Origin: Namhaeicola litoreus
GTDB lineage: Bacteria > Bacteroidota > Bacteroidia > Flavobacteriales > Flavobacteriaceae
Assembly: GCF_042679565.1 (NCBI RefSeq)
Contig: NZ_JBHTMY010000002.1
Span: 372,001 to 436,000 of the forward strand
DNA: 64,000 bases
Direction: 5' to 3'
Shown here piece by piece: positions 35,950-44,906 of the stretch (positions are counted from its first letter, which is position 1; each line of letters starts with the position of its first letter). The position numbers were made by a program, and so were the translations under genes. The notes beneath the pieces are model-generated. The model ran no database searches and had not been told where the DNA came from. It saw nothing but the letters and a program-made list of their open reading frames with translations.

Positions 35950-38210
35950 GATCCCAATTTCTCGATGTGTAGAGCGTACATCATTTGACCAAAAGAAATA
36001 TTTTCATCATTTGGAGAAAAACTTTCGTTAAAGTACAAATTATATTCTTTTCCTTTTAAATCGATCAATAAATCAACAAGGCTAGCGTTTTGAAAAACAC
36101 CACCACTAAGTGCAATTTCTTTTACCTTTTGTTTTTCTGCCATGTAAAAAATGATTTTTGCCAAGGTAAACATAAACTTAGACAATATTTTTTCTTGAGA
36201 AATACCCTTTTGCAAATCTTTAAAAATCGATTTTATAATAAGTTTTGGAGAAATATTTTTGCTGTTCTTTTTAAAAGGGTAAAATTCTTCTTTATCAAAA
36301 TCCAATGAAACTATATTGTTTTCCAGCAAAATGGCCGCTTCACCTACATAACTGTTTAGATCACAAATCCCTAGTAAAGACGCGACCGCATCAAAAAGCC
36401 GGCCCACAGATGATGTTTTGAGCTGATTTTTCTTGAGTATAACATGGTACAACTTTAGTTCTTCATTCGTAAATTTTGTGGCTAAAAGATCTGACATGGT
36501 TTCATCGGCCAAAGAAAGTAAAGAGAGACGGGGCTCAAGAGACATCTTATCTCCTGCCAACCAGTTAAAATATTCAAAATGTCCAACTCGTTCGATCTCT
36601 TTATTTTCATACAAAAAGAACTCACCTCCCCATATCTGAGCATCGCTTCCAAAACCTGTTCCGTCCCAAACTACACCCAAAACCCTGTCATGATCAAATA
36701 ATGTATGTTCGCCTAATACCGAAGCAAAATGAGCTATATGATGTTGAACTTTGATTAAATGGCTATTAAATTTTTTAGATAATTCTTTCCCAAAAAGTGA
36801 ACTTTGGTAAGCCGGATGAGCGTCAATCAATAAAAGCTCTGGTCTTTGCTCAAACAATTCCAAAAAATAAGAAGTTGTTTTTGTAAATCTTTGATAAACT
36901 TCAAAATGGTCCAAATTTCCCAAATATTGACTCACATATATATGATCGTTTGGCAGAAATGCGATGGTACTTTTTAGATGGGCGCCCAAAGCCAATATAG
37001 TTTTTTTAGACTTTTCTTTAAATCCAAAGTAACTTGGAGCTAGCCCACGTGATCTTCTAAAAATTATTTTTTGCTTGTTTTTTGAAGAATATTTAATCAC
37101 AGAATCGTCTTGTGGGTTAAAAATATTTAGATCATGTACCAAAAAAAAATCTGCAACTCCGATGAGTTCTCCAAAGGCCACTCCGTTTTCTGATAGAATT
37201 GGCGACCCATGTATATTTCCACTGGTTGCAACGAGAGGTATTTGTAAAGTTTCAGATAGAAGTTTTAAAATTCCAGTATATGGCAACATGACCCCTATTT
37301 GCTTTAATCCGGGAGCAATGTGATTTAATAATAAATCATTTTTAGATTTGAGATGAGATAAAATTACGACGGGAGAAACTGAATTTCCTAAAAGTTGTTC
37401 TTCTTCATCACAGATTTTAAAATGTTCTTTAACCAACGTTAAACTTGGATAAAGAATTGCAAAGGGTTTATTTGGTCTTCTCTTTCTTTTCCTCAAATTT
37501 TGGATTGCCTCTTTATTTCTTGCATCACAACACAACAAAAAGCCAGATGTGTTTTTTAATGCTAAAATGGCTCCATCCAAAATAACTTGTCCAATTTCTG
37601 TGAAAATATTAGAAACGTTGGTTGATAATATTTCGCCATTTGTGTCTGCTAAACAGAGTTGAAACCCACAATCTGAGCAGGTGTTAGTTTGTGAATGAAA
37701 TCTGCGATTGCTTGGCGCTTCATATTCCGCTGTACAATTTTCACACATCACCTTTTCAGCTAATGTTGTGTTTGCTCTATCAAATGGAAAATTCTTTGTG
37801 ACAGACCATCTGGGACCGCAATTGACACAGGTTGTAAACGGATAATTAAATCGCTTATTATTTTGATCTAATAATTCAGATTGACAATCTTTACAAATAG
37901 CAAAATCAGGGGTTAGTGGAAGGTTTAATTTTTCCGACTTAGAACTCTTCAAAATTTTAAAAGAATCAAAATTAAAGTCTGGAATCTGTTTAATTGATTG
38001 GTCTTTAATCAATGCCAAAGGAGGCGGTTTAAGTATGATCTCTTGATAGAATTGATGCACCAAATTATCACATCCAGTAGCTTGAATAATCACTCCATTT
38101 TCATTATTCGAGACAAAACCTTTTAAACCGTGCTTTTTTGCTAAATTAAAAACAAAAGGTCGGAAACCGACCCCTTGTACTTGACCACTAAATGAAATTT
38201 CGAAAGTCAT
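35946..38210 (-). CDS. hypF: HypF, carbamoyltransferase of hydrogenase maturation
   Basis: Generates carbamoyl-AMP and passes the carbamoyl group to HypE. Domain order is complete in 754 aa: acylphosphatase (residues 1-90, GQVQGVGFRPFVF), two zinc-finger pairs (CKDC/CVNC and CENC/CSDC, about 108-185), YrdC-like (about 200-380) and a Kae1-like domain with HHIAHFASVLGEH. It lies 26 bases after hyaD and overlaps hypD. Confidence 0.95.
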   Translation of the reverse strand: MTFEISFSGQVQGVGFRPFVFNLAKKHGLKGFVSNNENGVIIQATGCDNLVHQFYQEIILKPPPLALIKDQSIKQIPDFNFDSFKILKSSKSEKLNLPLTPDFAICKDCQSELLDQNNKRFNYPFTTCVNCGPRWSVTKNFPFDRANTTLAEKVMCENCTAEYEAPSNRRFHSQTNTCSDCGFQLCLADTNGEILSTNVSNIFTEIGQVILDGAILALKNTSGFLLCCDARNKEAIQNLRKRKRRPNKPFAILYPSLTLVKEHFKICDEEEQLLGNSVSPVVILSHLKSKNDLLLNHIAPGLKQIGVMLPYTGILKLLSETLQIPLVATSGNIHGSPILSENGVAFGELIGVADFFLVHDLNIFNPQDDSVIKYSSKNKQKIIFRRSRGLAPSYFGFKEKSKKTILALGAHLKSTIAFLPNDHIYVSQYLGNLDHFEVYQRFTKTTSYFLELFEQRPELLLIDAHPAYQSSLFGKELSKKFNSHLIKVQHHIAHFASVLGEHTLFDHDRVLGVVWDGTGFGSDAQIWGGEFFLYENKEIERVGHFEYFNWLAGDKMSLEPRLSLLSLADETMSDLLATKFTNEELKLYHVILKKNQLKTSSVGRLFDAVASLLGICDLNSYVGEAAILLENNIVSLDFDKEEFYPFKKNSKNISPKLIIKSIFKDLQKGISQEKILSKFMFTLAKIIFYMAEKQKVKEIALSGGVFQNASLVDLLIDLKGKEYNLYFNESFSPNDENISFGQMMYALHIEKLGS

Positions 38211-38236
38211 AAACTGATATACAAGTTTTACAATTT

Positions 38237-38764
38237 CTAATTTAATGTTTTACTCGTTATCTGTTGACTTAATATTTTGATTTGACTGATTAAATGAGGT
38301 ATCGATTCTCTTACTTTAGGAGAAAGTCCTACTTCCATTGGCATTATTTCATCTATGGAAACTGTAAATAGGAAGAGTTCCGGAATCTTATCCATGAGAT
38401 ATACAGATTCTATCATATCCTTCAAACCTACATCATGAACACTTAATGCTGACGGAAAATCGCTGGCAAATCTTGGCTTTATAAGACTTATTGTCCCTGC
38501 TGGTTTTCCATCCATGGTTGCATCAACCATAATAATGATTGGATAGGTCTCAAAATAATTTAGCAATAAAAAGCCTCCAGTTCCCCCATCTAATAAGTCA
38601 ATATTTTCTGGTAAATCCGTTCTGAGCAATTCTTCGATTAGATGAACACCAACACCTTCATCACCCATGAGGTAATTTCCTACACCCATTACCAAGACAC
38701 TAGCTGATTTGTCTTTTTCAAAATAGTAAGCATCACTGCTCACTGCTAAAGGTTGTTCTCTCAT
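38237..38764 (-). CDS. hyaD: Hydrogenase maturation protease for the membrane-bound enzyme
   Basis: Endopeptidase of the HyaD/HybD family that removes the C-terminal tail of the large subunit after nickel insertion. The nickel-sensing motif GVGNYLMGDEGVGVHLIEEL (first Asp/Glu) begins near residue 27, and a second acidic residue sits in MVDATMDG; the third ligand region is VHDVG. The 175 aa are normal. Placed directly after the cytochrome b subunit, so it most likely processes HyaB; HoxH has its own protease downstream on the other strand. Confidence 0.92.
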   Translation of the reverse strand: MREQPLAVSSDAYYFEKDKSASVLVMGVGNYLMGDEGVGVHLIEELLRTDLPENIDLLDGGTGGFLLLNYFETYPIIIMVDATMDGKPAGTISLIKPRFASDFPSALSVHDVGLKDMIESVYLMDKIPELFLFTVSIDEIMPMEVGLSPKVRESIPHLISQIKILSQQITSKTLN

Positions 38765-38775
38765 GATACGTCAAT

Positions 38776-39522
38776 TTATTCCTCAGGAATGATATCTTCA
38801 ACTCTTGGAGAAGGTTTTGTGTCTTCGATATCTCTTTTCACTCTTTCTTCACTCACAAACTTGTAACCTCCAAACATGGAAGATACCTCTCCTCTGCCCT
38901 CCAACCAATCGTGATAAAAAACCAGATACACATGTACAAAAGTGAAAAATATAAAGCCCCACATGGCAATATGGTGTACTTGCCTTACGGCAAAATCACC
39001 GCCTAATAATGGAGTTACCCAACTAAAAAGTTTTGGTAACCACCAGGATGCTGTATCAGCGTAAAGAGCAAATCCGGTAAAAACCTGAATTAAAGCGAGA
39101 ATAAAAAGTGCGATATAAGATAATGCTGCAACACTATTATGACCAATACTAATATTCTTTATATCATGGATCTTTTCATTTTGCAGGAGGATATCTATTT
39201 TCAATACATGAGAAATATTGCGCAAACCCTTTTTGTCAAAAGGTAAAAAAGCTCTCCAATTAGCATATCTATTTCCCACAAACGACCAATAAATACGTAA
39301 GATCATATTGAAAAAGAAAATATAAGCCGCAGTAAAGTGAATAAATCTGACAATACCAAATGAGTGGAGATTAGTTGCCTCTTCATTTGACAATAAAGCA
39401 GGAGGATCGGCGATAATAAAACCTGTTACCGTTAGGGCGAATATACATAGAACATTGATCCAATGAAATATTCTAACCGGTAGCTCCCAAACATAAACAC
39501 GTTTAAAATTTTTGGTTTTCAT
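38776..39522 (-). CDS. hyaC: Hydrogenase b-type cytochrome subunit
   Basis: Diheme membrane cytochrome b that anchors the periplasmic hydrogenase and passes electrons to quinone. Four hydrophobic segments are visible with heme-ligand histidines in RIFHWINVL (segment 1), VRFIHFTAAYIFFFN (2), and VRQVHHIAMWGFIFFTFVHVYLVFYHDW (4), as in HyaC/HoxZ. The 248 aa fit the family. It lies 17 bases after hyaB. Confidence 0.93.
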   Translation of the reverse strand: MKTKNFKRVYVWELPVRIFHWINVLCIFALTVTGFIIADPPALLSNEEATNLHSFGIVRFIHFTAAYIFFFNMILRIYWSFVGNRYANWRAFLPFDKKGLRNISHVLKIDILLQNEKIHDIKNISIGHNSVAALSYIALFILALIQVFTGFALYADTASWWLPKLFSWVTPLLGGDFAVRQVHHIAMWGFIFFTFVHVYLVFYHDWLEGRGEVSSMFGGYKFVSEERVKRDIEDTKPSPRVEDIIPEE

Positions 39523-39539
39523 GGTAATCTGTTTTAGTT

Positions 39540-41267
39540 CTAAGTGCAGCTCGAAATATTATTGACCTGCGAAATATGCTTCCCATGTTCGTCATATAAA
39601 TGGACAGCACAAGCAATACATGGATCAAAAGAATGTATAGTTCTGATGATTTCTAAGGGTAATTCAGGATCTGCTACCGGAGTACCAATTAAAGTAGATT
39701 CATAAGCAGATCTTTGTCCGTTTGGATCTCGAGGTGAAGCATTCCAAGTTGATGGTACCACTTGCTGATAATTTTCTGTTTTACCATCCTTTATTTTGAT
39801 CCAATGTGCCAAGGCACCCCTCGGAGCTTCCATATATCCTACGCCCTTAGTCTCTGCCGGCCAGGTTTTTGGATCCCAGTTTTCTGTGTTTGCCATTCTT
39901 TCATCTCCATTTCTGATATTGTTGAGCAGGCTTTTGTAAAATTCCATTGTCCAATTTGCCACCAACTGGGTTTCAATTCCTCGAGCTGCAGTTCTTCCCA
40001 AAGTAGAAAATAGTGCCTCTACAGGTACATCTAAATGAGTTAAGGCTCCATTTACAGCATCTTGAATTTCTTTGTTTCCACGACCATACCCAACGAGTAA
40101 GCGGGCTAGTGGACCAACTTCCATTGGTTTACCTCGCCAACGAGGTGTTTTAATAAAACTGTATTTTTCAGAAACATCTAAAAATTCATATGGAGGTTTT
40201 GGCCCAGTATAATTTAAATTTGTTTCTCCTTCCCACGGATGTTTTCCAACTTTATTTCCATCGGGATAATCATACCAAGAATTATTGATGAATTCTTCAA
40301 TATCTCCATTTCTATGGTCGACATCGTGCACTTTACTTAAATCTCTGTTTAAAATTACACCCTGTGGAAATTTAAAGTTTGAGACGTCTGCATATCCATT
40401 CGTAGGAAAATCTCCATAAGACATATAATTTCCAAAACCTTTTCCAATGGCACCCCAATCTTTGTAAAATGATGCTATTGCCAATAAATCAGGAATATAA
40501 ACTTGTTCGATAAATTCTTTTCCCTCTTGTAACAACTTCCCGACAAAAGCAAGTCTTTCTGCATTTAATCCACCTGGATTTTCAGAATTAATCGCACAAG
40601 CCATTCCACCAACTAAATAGTTTGGATGTGGATTTTTACCTCCAAAAATGGTATGTACTTTTACAATTTCCTTTTGCCAATCTAGGGCTTCCAAATAATG
40701 CGCTACTGCCAATAAATTAACCTCTGCAGGTAATTTCATTTGTGGATGTCCCCAATAGCCATTAGCAAAAATTCCCAACTGACCACTTTCTACAAATTTT
40801 TGAATCCGCTTCTGGATATCTGAAAAATACCCTGGCGAACTCTTTGGCCAATTTGAAATACTCTGTGCTATTTCTGATGTTTTTTTGGGATCAGCTTTTA
40901 ACGAATTTACTACGTCTACCCAATCAAGGGCATGCAAATGATAAAAATGAACCGCATGATCATGCATATAAAGTGCTCCTTCCATAATATTTCGCACCAA
41001 TTCTGCATTCTGTGGCACCGCAATGCCCAAAGCATCTTCAACGGCCCTTACAGAAGTTAGTGCATGTACCGTGGTACAAACGCCACAGGTTCTTTGCACA
41101 AAGGCCCAAACATCTCTGGGATCTCTTCCTTTTACTATATTTTCGATACCCCTTACCATGGTACTCGAGCTGTAGGCGTCTACAATTTTACCATCTTTTA
41201 TTTCAGCTTCTATTCTTAAATGACCCTCGATTCTTGTAACAGGATCAACAACAATTCTATTTGACAT
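39540..41267 (-). CDS. hyaB: NiFe hydrogenase large subunit, membrane-bound (group 1d type)
   Basis: Carries the NiFe active site. The N-terminal ligand motif RTCGVCTTVH (C61, C64) and C-terminal DPCIACAVH (C550, C553, H556) provide the four nickel cysteines. Nineteen residues follow H556 and would be removed by the protease. The 575 aa are typical. It pairs with the six-cysteine small subunit 10 bases upstream, and faces the periplasm by co-export with it. Confidence 0.96.
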   Translation of the reverse strand: MSNRIVVDPVTRIEGHLRIEAEIKDGKIVDAYSSSTMVRGIENIVKGRDPRDVWAFVQRTCGVCTTVHALTSVRAVEDALGIAVPQNAELVRNIMEGALYMHDHAVHFYHLHALDWVDVVNSLKADPKKTSEIAQSISNWPKSSPGYFSDIQKRIQKFVESGQLGIFANGYWGHPQMKLPAEVNLLAVAHYLEALDWQKEIVKVHTIFGGKNPHPNYLVGGMACAINSENPGGLNAERLAFVGKLLQEGKEFIEQVYIPDLLAIASFYKDWGAIGKGFGNYMSYGDFPTNGYADVSNFKFPQGVILNRDLSKVHDVDHRNGDIEEFINNSWYDYPDGNKVGKHPWEGETNLNYTGPKPPYEFLDVSEKYSFIKTPRWRGKPMEVGPLARLLVGYGRGNKEIQDAVNGALTHLDVPVEALFSTLGRTAARGIETQLVANWTMEFYKSLLNNIRNGDERMANTENWDPKTWPAETKGVGYMEAPRGALAHWIKIKDGKTENYQQVVPSTWNASPRDPNGQRSAYESTLIGTPVADPELPLEIIRTIHSFDPCIACAVHLYDEHGKHISQVNNISSCT

Positions 41268-41277
41268 GATATGCGTT

Positions 41278-42408
41278 TTAAGAGTCTAAATTATCTAAAT
41301 TCGATTTTCCCCGTGAGGTTCTATCCTTCAATTCTTTACGTTTAGAAACGTTGGCAGCCACCGCGTGAAGTGCAATACCACCCGCCAAAGCTCCAGCGGC
41401 AACTTTTCCGATTTTATCCGCGTTATTTTCTATGGTAAATCCGGGAACATTAGTCAATCTTTCGTAGAAAGGACCATTATCCCAGAAATTAGCTTCACTA
41501 CAACCAATGCAGCCATGACCAGATTGTATAGGATAACTCACACCGTTATTCCATTTAATTGTTCCGCAGGCATTATAAGTCATAGGACCTTTACATCCTA
41601 GTTTATATAAACAGTAACCGTCTTTCGCATTTTGGTCATCAAATGACTCAGCAAATAATCCAGCGTCGTAATAAGGTCTTCTATAGCAACTATCATGAAC
41701 TCTTTTCGCATAAAATGCTTTAGGTCTTCCTAATCTGTCTAATTCCGGTAATCTTCCAAAAGCAACCACATGCACAATGACACCAGCCATTACTTCTCCA
41801 ATTGGTGGACAACCAGGAACTCTTATAATAGGTTTGTTTTTAATGATCTTGTGTATGGGTGTTGCATTGGTAGGATTTGGTTTGGCAGCCTGCACACATC
41901 CATTTGAAGCACAACTTCCCCAAGCAATAATGGCTTTGGCTCCTTCGGCAGCTTCCAACAATTGATCTTTCGCAGATCTGCCTGCAATACAACAATAGTT
42001 GCCATCTGCTCCCATTGGAACAGAACCTTCCACACATAATATATATTCCCCTTTGTATTTCTCCATGGTAGCATGTTTGGCTGCTTCTGCCTGATGACCG
42101 GATGCAGCCATAAGGGTAAGGGTGTAATCCAATGAAATTTTGTCCAAGATAATATCCGCTACAATGGGATGGTTAGACCTGATAAACGATTCACTACAGC
42201 AGGTGCATTCTTGAAAATGTTCCCAAATTACTGGCAATCTATATGTAGATTCTAAAGATTTAGCCACCTGCCCTACCATAGAATTACTCAAACCCATATA
42301 GGCGGTTATATAAGTGGCAAATTTCATAAAATCACGGCGTGAGTAGCCTTGTTTGATAATGCTTTCGTAATACGTTTCCTTTACTTCTGTTTTTGTTGCC
42401 ATAGCCAA
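41278..42408 (-). CDS. hyaA: NiFe hydrogenase small subunit with six-cysteine proximal cluster site
   Basis: Electron-transfer subunit of the membrane-bound enzyme. A Tat signal is present (SRRDFMKF, residues 23-30). The proximal cluster site has six cysteines: C68, C70, C71, C166, C171 and C200. With a constant shift of 51 they match C17, C19, C20, C115, C120 and C149 of oxygen-tolerant enzymes, whose two extra cysteines hold a [4Fe-3S] cluster. The distal (His-Cys3) and medial motifs follow, and a hydrophobic anchor lies near residues 330-350. First gene of a seven-gene operon through hypE. Confidence 0.96.
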   Translation of the reverse strand: MAMATKTEVKETYYESIIKQGYSRRDFMKFATYITAYMGLSNSMVGQVAKSLESTYRLPVIWEHFQECTCCSESFIRSNHPIVADIILDKISLDYTLTLMAASGHQAEAAKHATMEKYKGEYILCVEGSVPMGADGNYCCIAGRSAKDQLLEAAEGAKAIIAWGSCASNGCVQAAKPNPTNATPIHKIIKNKPIIRVPGCPPIGEVMAGVIVHVVAFGRLPELDRLGRPKAFYAKRVHDSCYRRPYYDAGLFAESFDDQNAKDGYCLYKLGCKGPMTYNACGTIKWNNGVSYPIQSGHGCIGCSEANFWDNGPFYERLTNVPGFTIENNADKIGKVAAGALAGGIALHAVAANVSKRKELKDRTSRGKSNLDNLDS

Positions 42409-42526
42409 GAAAATTAAAAAAGACCTTATTTTGAGGTGTGCTAATATTAGCGTACTTTAAATGTAACTAAAAATGTTAAAAAAATCAAGCTAAATACCTA
42501 ATTTAGAACAAGTTAAAATAAGCTGT

Positions 42527-42550
42527 AAAACATGATAAATGTCATGTTTT
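42527..42550. promoter_or_regulatory. Perfect palindrome, Crp/Fnr-like site between hyaA and hypA
   Basis: Arms AAAACATGA (42527-42535) and TCATGTTTT (42542-42550) are perfect inverted repeats around six bases, giving the TGA-N6-TCA core of Crp/Fnr-type operators. The centre is 50.5 bases before the -7 box of hypA, near a class-I activator position. It stands in the 213-base divergent gap between the two hydrogenase operons. Close copies lie at 48070 and 59125. Confidence 0.6.
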
Positions 42551-42588
42551 TAATACCGATTTTATTACTTTTTTCATCTATTTATGCC

Positions 42589-42596
42589 TAATTTTG
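42589..42596 (+). promoter_or_regulatory. -7 box for hypA-hox operon
   Basis: TAATTTTG matches TAnnTTTG and lies 26 bases before the hypA start at 42622. No TTG is found at -33, which fits an activator-dependent promoter. Confidence 0.5.
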
Positions 42597-42621
42597 TAAG
42601 ACCAATTTTAAATTGGACACC

Positions 42622-42963
42622 ATGCATGAACTTTCTATTGCATTAGGTATCGTAAAAATTGCCGAACAAGAAATTGCTAAATCGGAGAAGAAAAAGATCG
42701 ACACCATTGAGTTGGAAATCGGGACACTTGCCGGGATAGAATTTGACGCACTGGAGTTTGTTTGGCCCATGGCCGTTGAAAAAACTGTTTTAGAAAAATC
42801 TCAAAAAAAAATAGAAATCATAGCAGCCAAAGCAAAATGCATGGATTGTGATACTATTTTTAATTTGGACTTTATATATGATTCTTGTCCAAACTGCAAT
42901 AGTCACATTAAAGCAATACTTCAAGGAAAAGAATTAAGAGTTAAAGCACTTCAGGTGTCTTAA
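42622..42963 (+). CDS. hypA: HypA, nickel insertion metallochaperone
   Basis: Nickel-binding and zinc-binding maturation factor, 113 aa. The frame extends three codons upstream, but the start at 42622 gives MHELSIALG, the invariant N-terminus in which His2 binds nickel. The zinc site is formed by CMDC and CPNC (about residues 74-77 and 94-97). First gene of the plus-strand hydrogenase unit, about 120 bases before hoxF. Confidence 0.94.
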   Translation: MHELSIALGIVKIAEQEIAKSEKKKIDTIELEIGTLAGIEFDALEFVWPMAVEKTVLEKSQKKIEIIAAKAKCMDCDTIFNLDFIYDSCPNCNSHIKAILQGKELRVKALQVS

Positions 42964-43032
42964 CTATTTACATATGTACGTCGCGCTGTTGTATCGAAGG
43001 GCAGCAATTGGGAACATCAGAAGGAAACAAAT

Positions 43033-43064
43033 TATGATTAGCACATGGTTGTTGCTAGATCATA
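43033..43064 (+). promoter_or_regulatory. Inverted repeat between hypA and hoxF
   Basis: TATGATTAGCA (43033-43043) pairs with TGCTAGATCATA (43053-43064), with one bulged G and a 9-base loop. It ends 18 bases before the hoxF ATG. It could be an operator, an attenuating leader stem or a processing stem; the trailing bases are AT-rich but not a clean T run. Confidence 0.35.
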
Positions 43065-43082
43065 TCCATATATTTATTTCTT

Positions 43083-44906
43083 ATGGCAGTTCTAACCCCT
43101 CCTCGGCCAAAAACCGAATTGATGAATGTCTTGTGGGATATTCAACGTAAAAGACGATTTATAAGTCATGACGATATGACTAAAATCTGTGAAGAGTTTC
43201 ATATGTCTCGGATGGAGCTCGAAGGTGTAATTACTTTTTATCATTTTTTTCATCGAGTGCATGCCGGTAAGTTCACTATTTATTTAAATTCTTCACTGGC
43301 TTCCAAACAAAAAAACTTCAATAAAGTAAAAAAAGCTTTTGAAAAGGAATGTGGTACGCGCTTTGAAACCGTAAGTAATGATAAAATGTTTGGTTTGTTC
43401 TTAACTTCCTGTATCGGACTGAGTGACCAGGAAACAGCTGCACTGATCAATTTTGTTCCATTTACCAATCTCACACCAAAAAAAGTAAGGGTCATTATTG
43501 AAAAACTCAAAAGAGGAGAATCATTAGACTCTTTGATCGAACTACCTGAAACAAATATTAGGTACACACCTCCACAAGAAAAAACTATTTTCTTAAAAAA
43601 CTTTACTCCAGGTACATCACTAAAGAGTCTTACTAAATTTTCTCCAGAAGAAGTGATTACAATAATTAAAGATTCTCGATTAAAAGGACGTGGTGGTGCC
43701 TTTTTTCCAACTGGTCTTAAATGGGAGTTATGCAGAAATAACCCGTCAGACCAAAAGTATATCATTTGCAATGCAGACGAAGGTGAACCCGGAACATTCA
43801 AAGACAGGGTCTTACTGCAGCAATACGCTGCTCTATTGATAGAAGGAATGACTGTTGCGGGTTATGCTATTGGAGCTGACCGGGGAATTATTTACTTGAG
43901 GGCTGAGTATTTCTATTTAAAAGACCAGGTTCAAAATGCTATAGAAGAGGCACATCGAAACGCTTTATTGGGTAAAAATATCATGGGTATTGAAAACTTT
44001 AATTTTGAGATTGCTATACACATGGGCGCAGGTGCCTATATCTGCGGTGAAGAAACTGCCCTTATCCATTCTATTGAAGGGAAAAGAGGAGAACCTAGCA
44101 CCAAAGAATATTTTCCTGTTGAAAAAGGATTTTTAGGAAAGCCTACGATCGTGAATAATGTTGAAACACTCTGTGCCGTACCCAGAATTCTAGAAATGGG
44201 TCTAGAAAAGTATTTGGCAATTGGAACTCCCATGACACCTGGCACAAAGTTATTAAGCGTTTCAGGTGACTGCCATAAACCTGGAATTTATGAAATTGAG
44301 TGGGGAATGAAGTTAAGAGATTTTCTAAAGCTCATTGAAGCTGAGAATCCCAGGGTGATTCTATTTAATGGTTATGCAGGAGAAATTTTGTCGAAAATAG
44401 ATTTTGATAGGGAAATATCCGGCGAAAACCTCCTAGCAGAACACATTCAATTTAATTTAAATGACCCCATAGAATATTCCAGAAAAATGAGTGCGGTTGG
44501 TTTGAGAAGTGGAGGATCATTTATGGTATTCAATGAAAAAAGAGATTTGCTCGAAATACTCAAGAATATAACTGATTTCTTTGTCAAAGAATCATGTGGG
44601 GTGTGTGTTCCATGTAGAACCGGTAATTTCTTACTCACTAAAAAAATTCATAAAATAGAACTTTGTCATGCCGACAATAAGGATTTAGACGAAATAAAGG
44701 AGTGGAGTACAATCATCAAACAATCTAGTCGCTGCGGCTTAGGAAAAACATCTACCAACGCTTTATTAACCGCTCTATTAAAATTCCCTGAGGAATTTAG
44801 AAAATGTCTTTTGGCAGATAGCGACTACAATCAAGCATTTGATTTAGATAAAGCAACCAAAGAATACGAGCGCATTATAAACGAAATTGAAAATACCTAT
44901 GGATAA
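43083..44906 (+). CDS. hoxF: HoxF, diaphorase NADH/FMN subunit of NAD-linked hydrogenase
   Basis: Fusion of a NuoE-like N-terminus (about 1-150) and a NuoF-like body (about 180-600) that exchanges electrons with NAD(H) in the cytoplasm. FMN/NAD motifs GRGGAFFPTGLKWE, CNADEGEPGTFKDR and GAGAYICGEETALIHSIEG are intact, as is the [4Fe-4S] set SCGVCVPC plus SSRCG. The NuoE part has lost three of four [2Fe-2S] cysteines: the first pair is replaced in LNSSLASK (near 70) and only C110 remains of the second pair (CIGLS). Body and length (607 aa) are normal. Confidence 0.92.
   Translation: MAVLTPPRPKTELMNVLWDIQRKRRFISHDDMTKICEEFHMSRMELEGVITFYHFFHRVHAGKFTIYLNSSLASKQKNFNKVKKAFEKECGTRFETVSNDKMFGLFLTSCIGLSDQETAALINFVPFTNLTPKKVRVIIEKLKRGESLDSLIELPETNIRYTPPQEKTIFLKNFTPGTSLKSLTKFSPEEVITIIKDSRLKGRGGAFFPTGLKWELCRNNPSDQKYIICNADEGEPGTFKDRVLLQQYAALLIEGMTVAGYAIGADRGIIYLRAEYFYLKDQVQNAIEEAHRNALLGKNIMGIENFNFEIAIHMGAGAYICGEETALIHSIEGKRGEPSTKEYFPVEKGFLGKPTIVNNVETLCAVPRILEMGLEKYLAIGTPMTPGTKLLSVSGDCHKPGIYEIEWGMKLRDFLKLIEAENPRVILFNGYAGEILSKIDFDREISGENLLAEHIQFNLNDPIEYSRKMSAVGLRSGGSFMVFNEKRDLLEILKNITDFFVKESCGVCVPCRTGNFLLTKKIHKIELCHADNKDLDEIKEWSTIIKQSSRCGLGKTSTNALLTALLKFPEEFRKCLLADSDYNQAFDLDKATKEYERIINEIENTYG

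Noticed and set aside
43083..43440. Missing cysteines of HoxF considered as a frameshift or sequencing error
   Set aside because: The frame is continuous, flanking residues follow the fold, and several separate substitutions would be needed.
43280..43801. 173-codon open frame antisense to hoxF
   Set aside because: Fully inside hoxF, low-complexity hydrophobic translation, no promoter; a shadow of the true gene.
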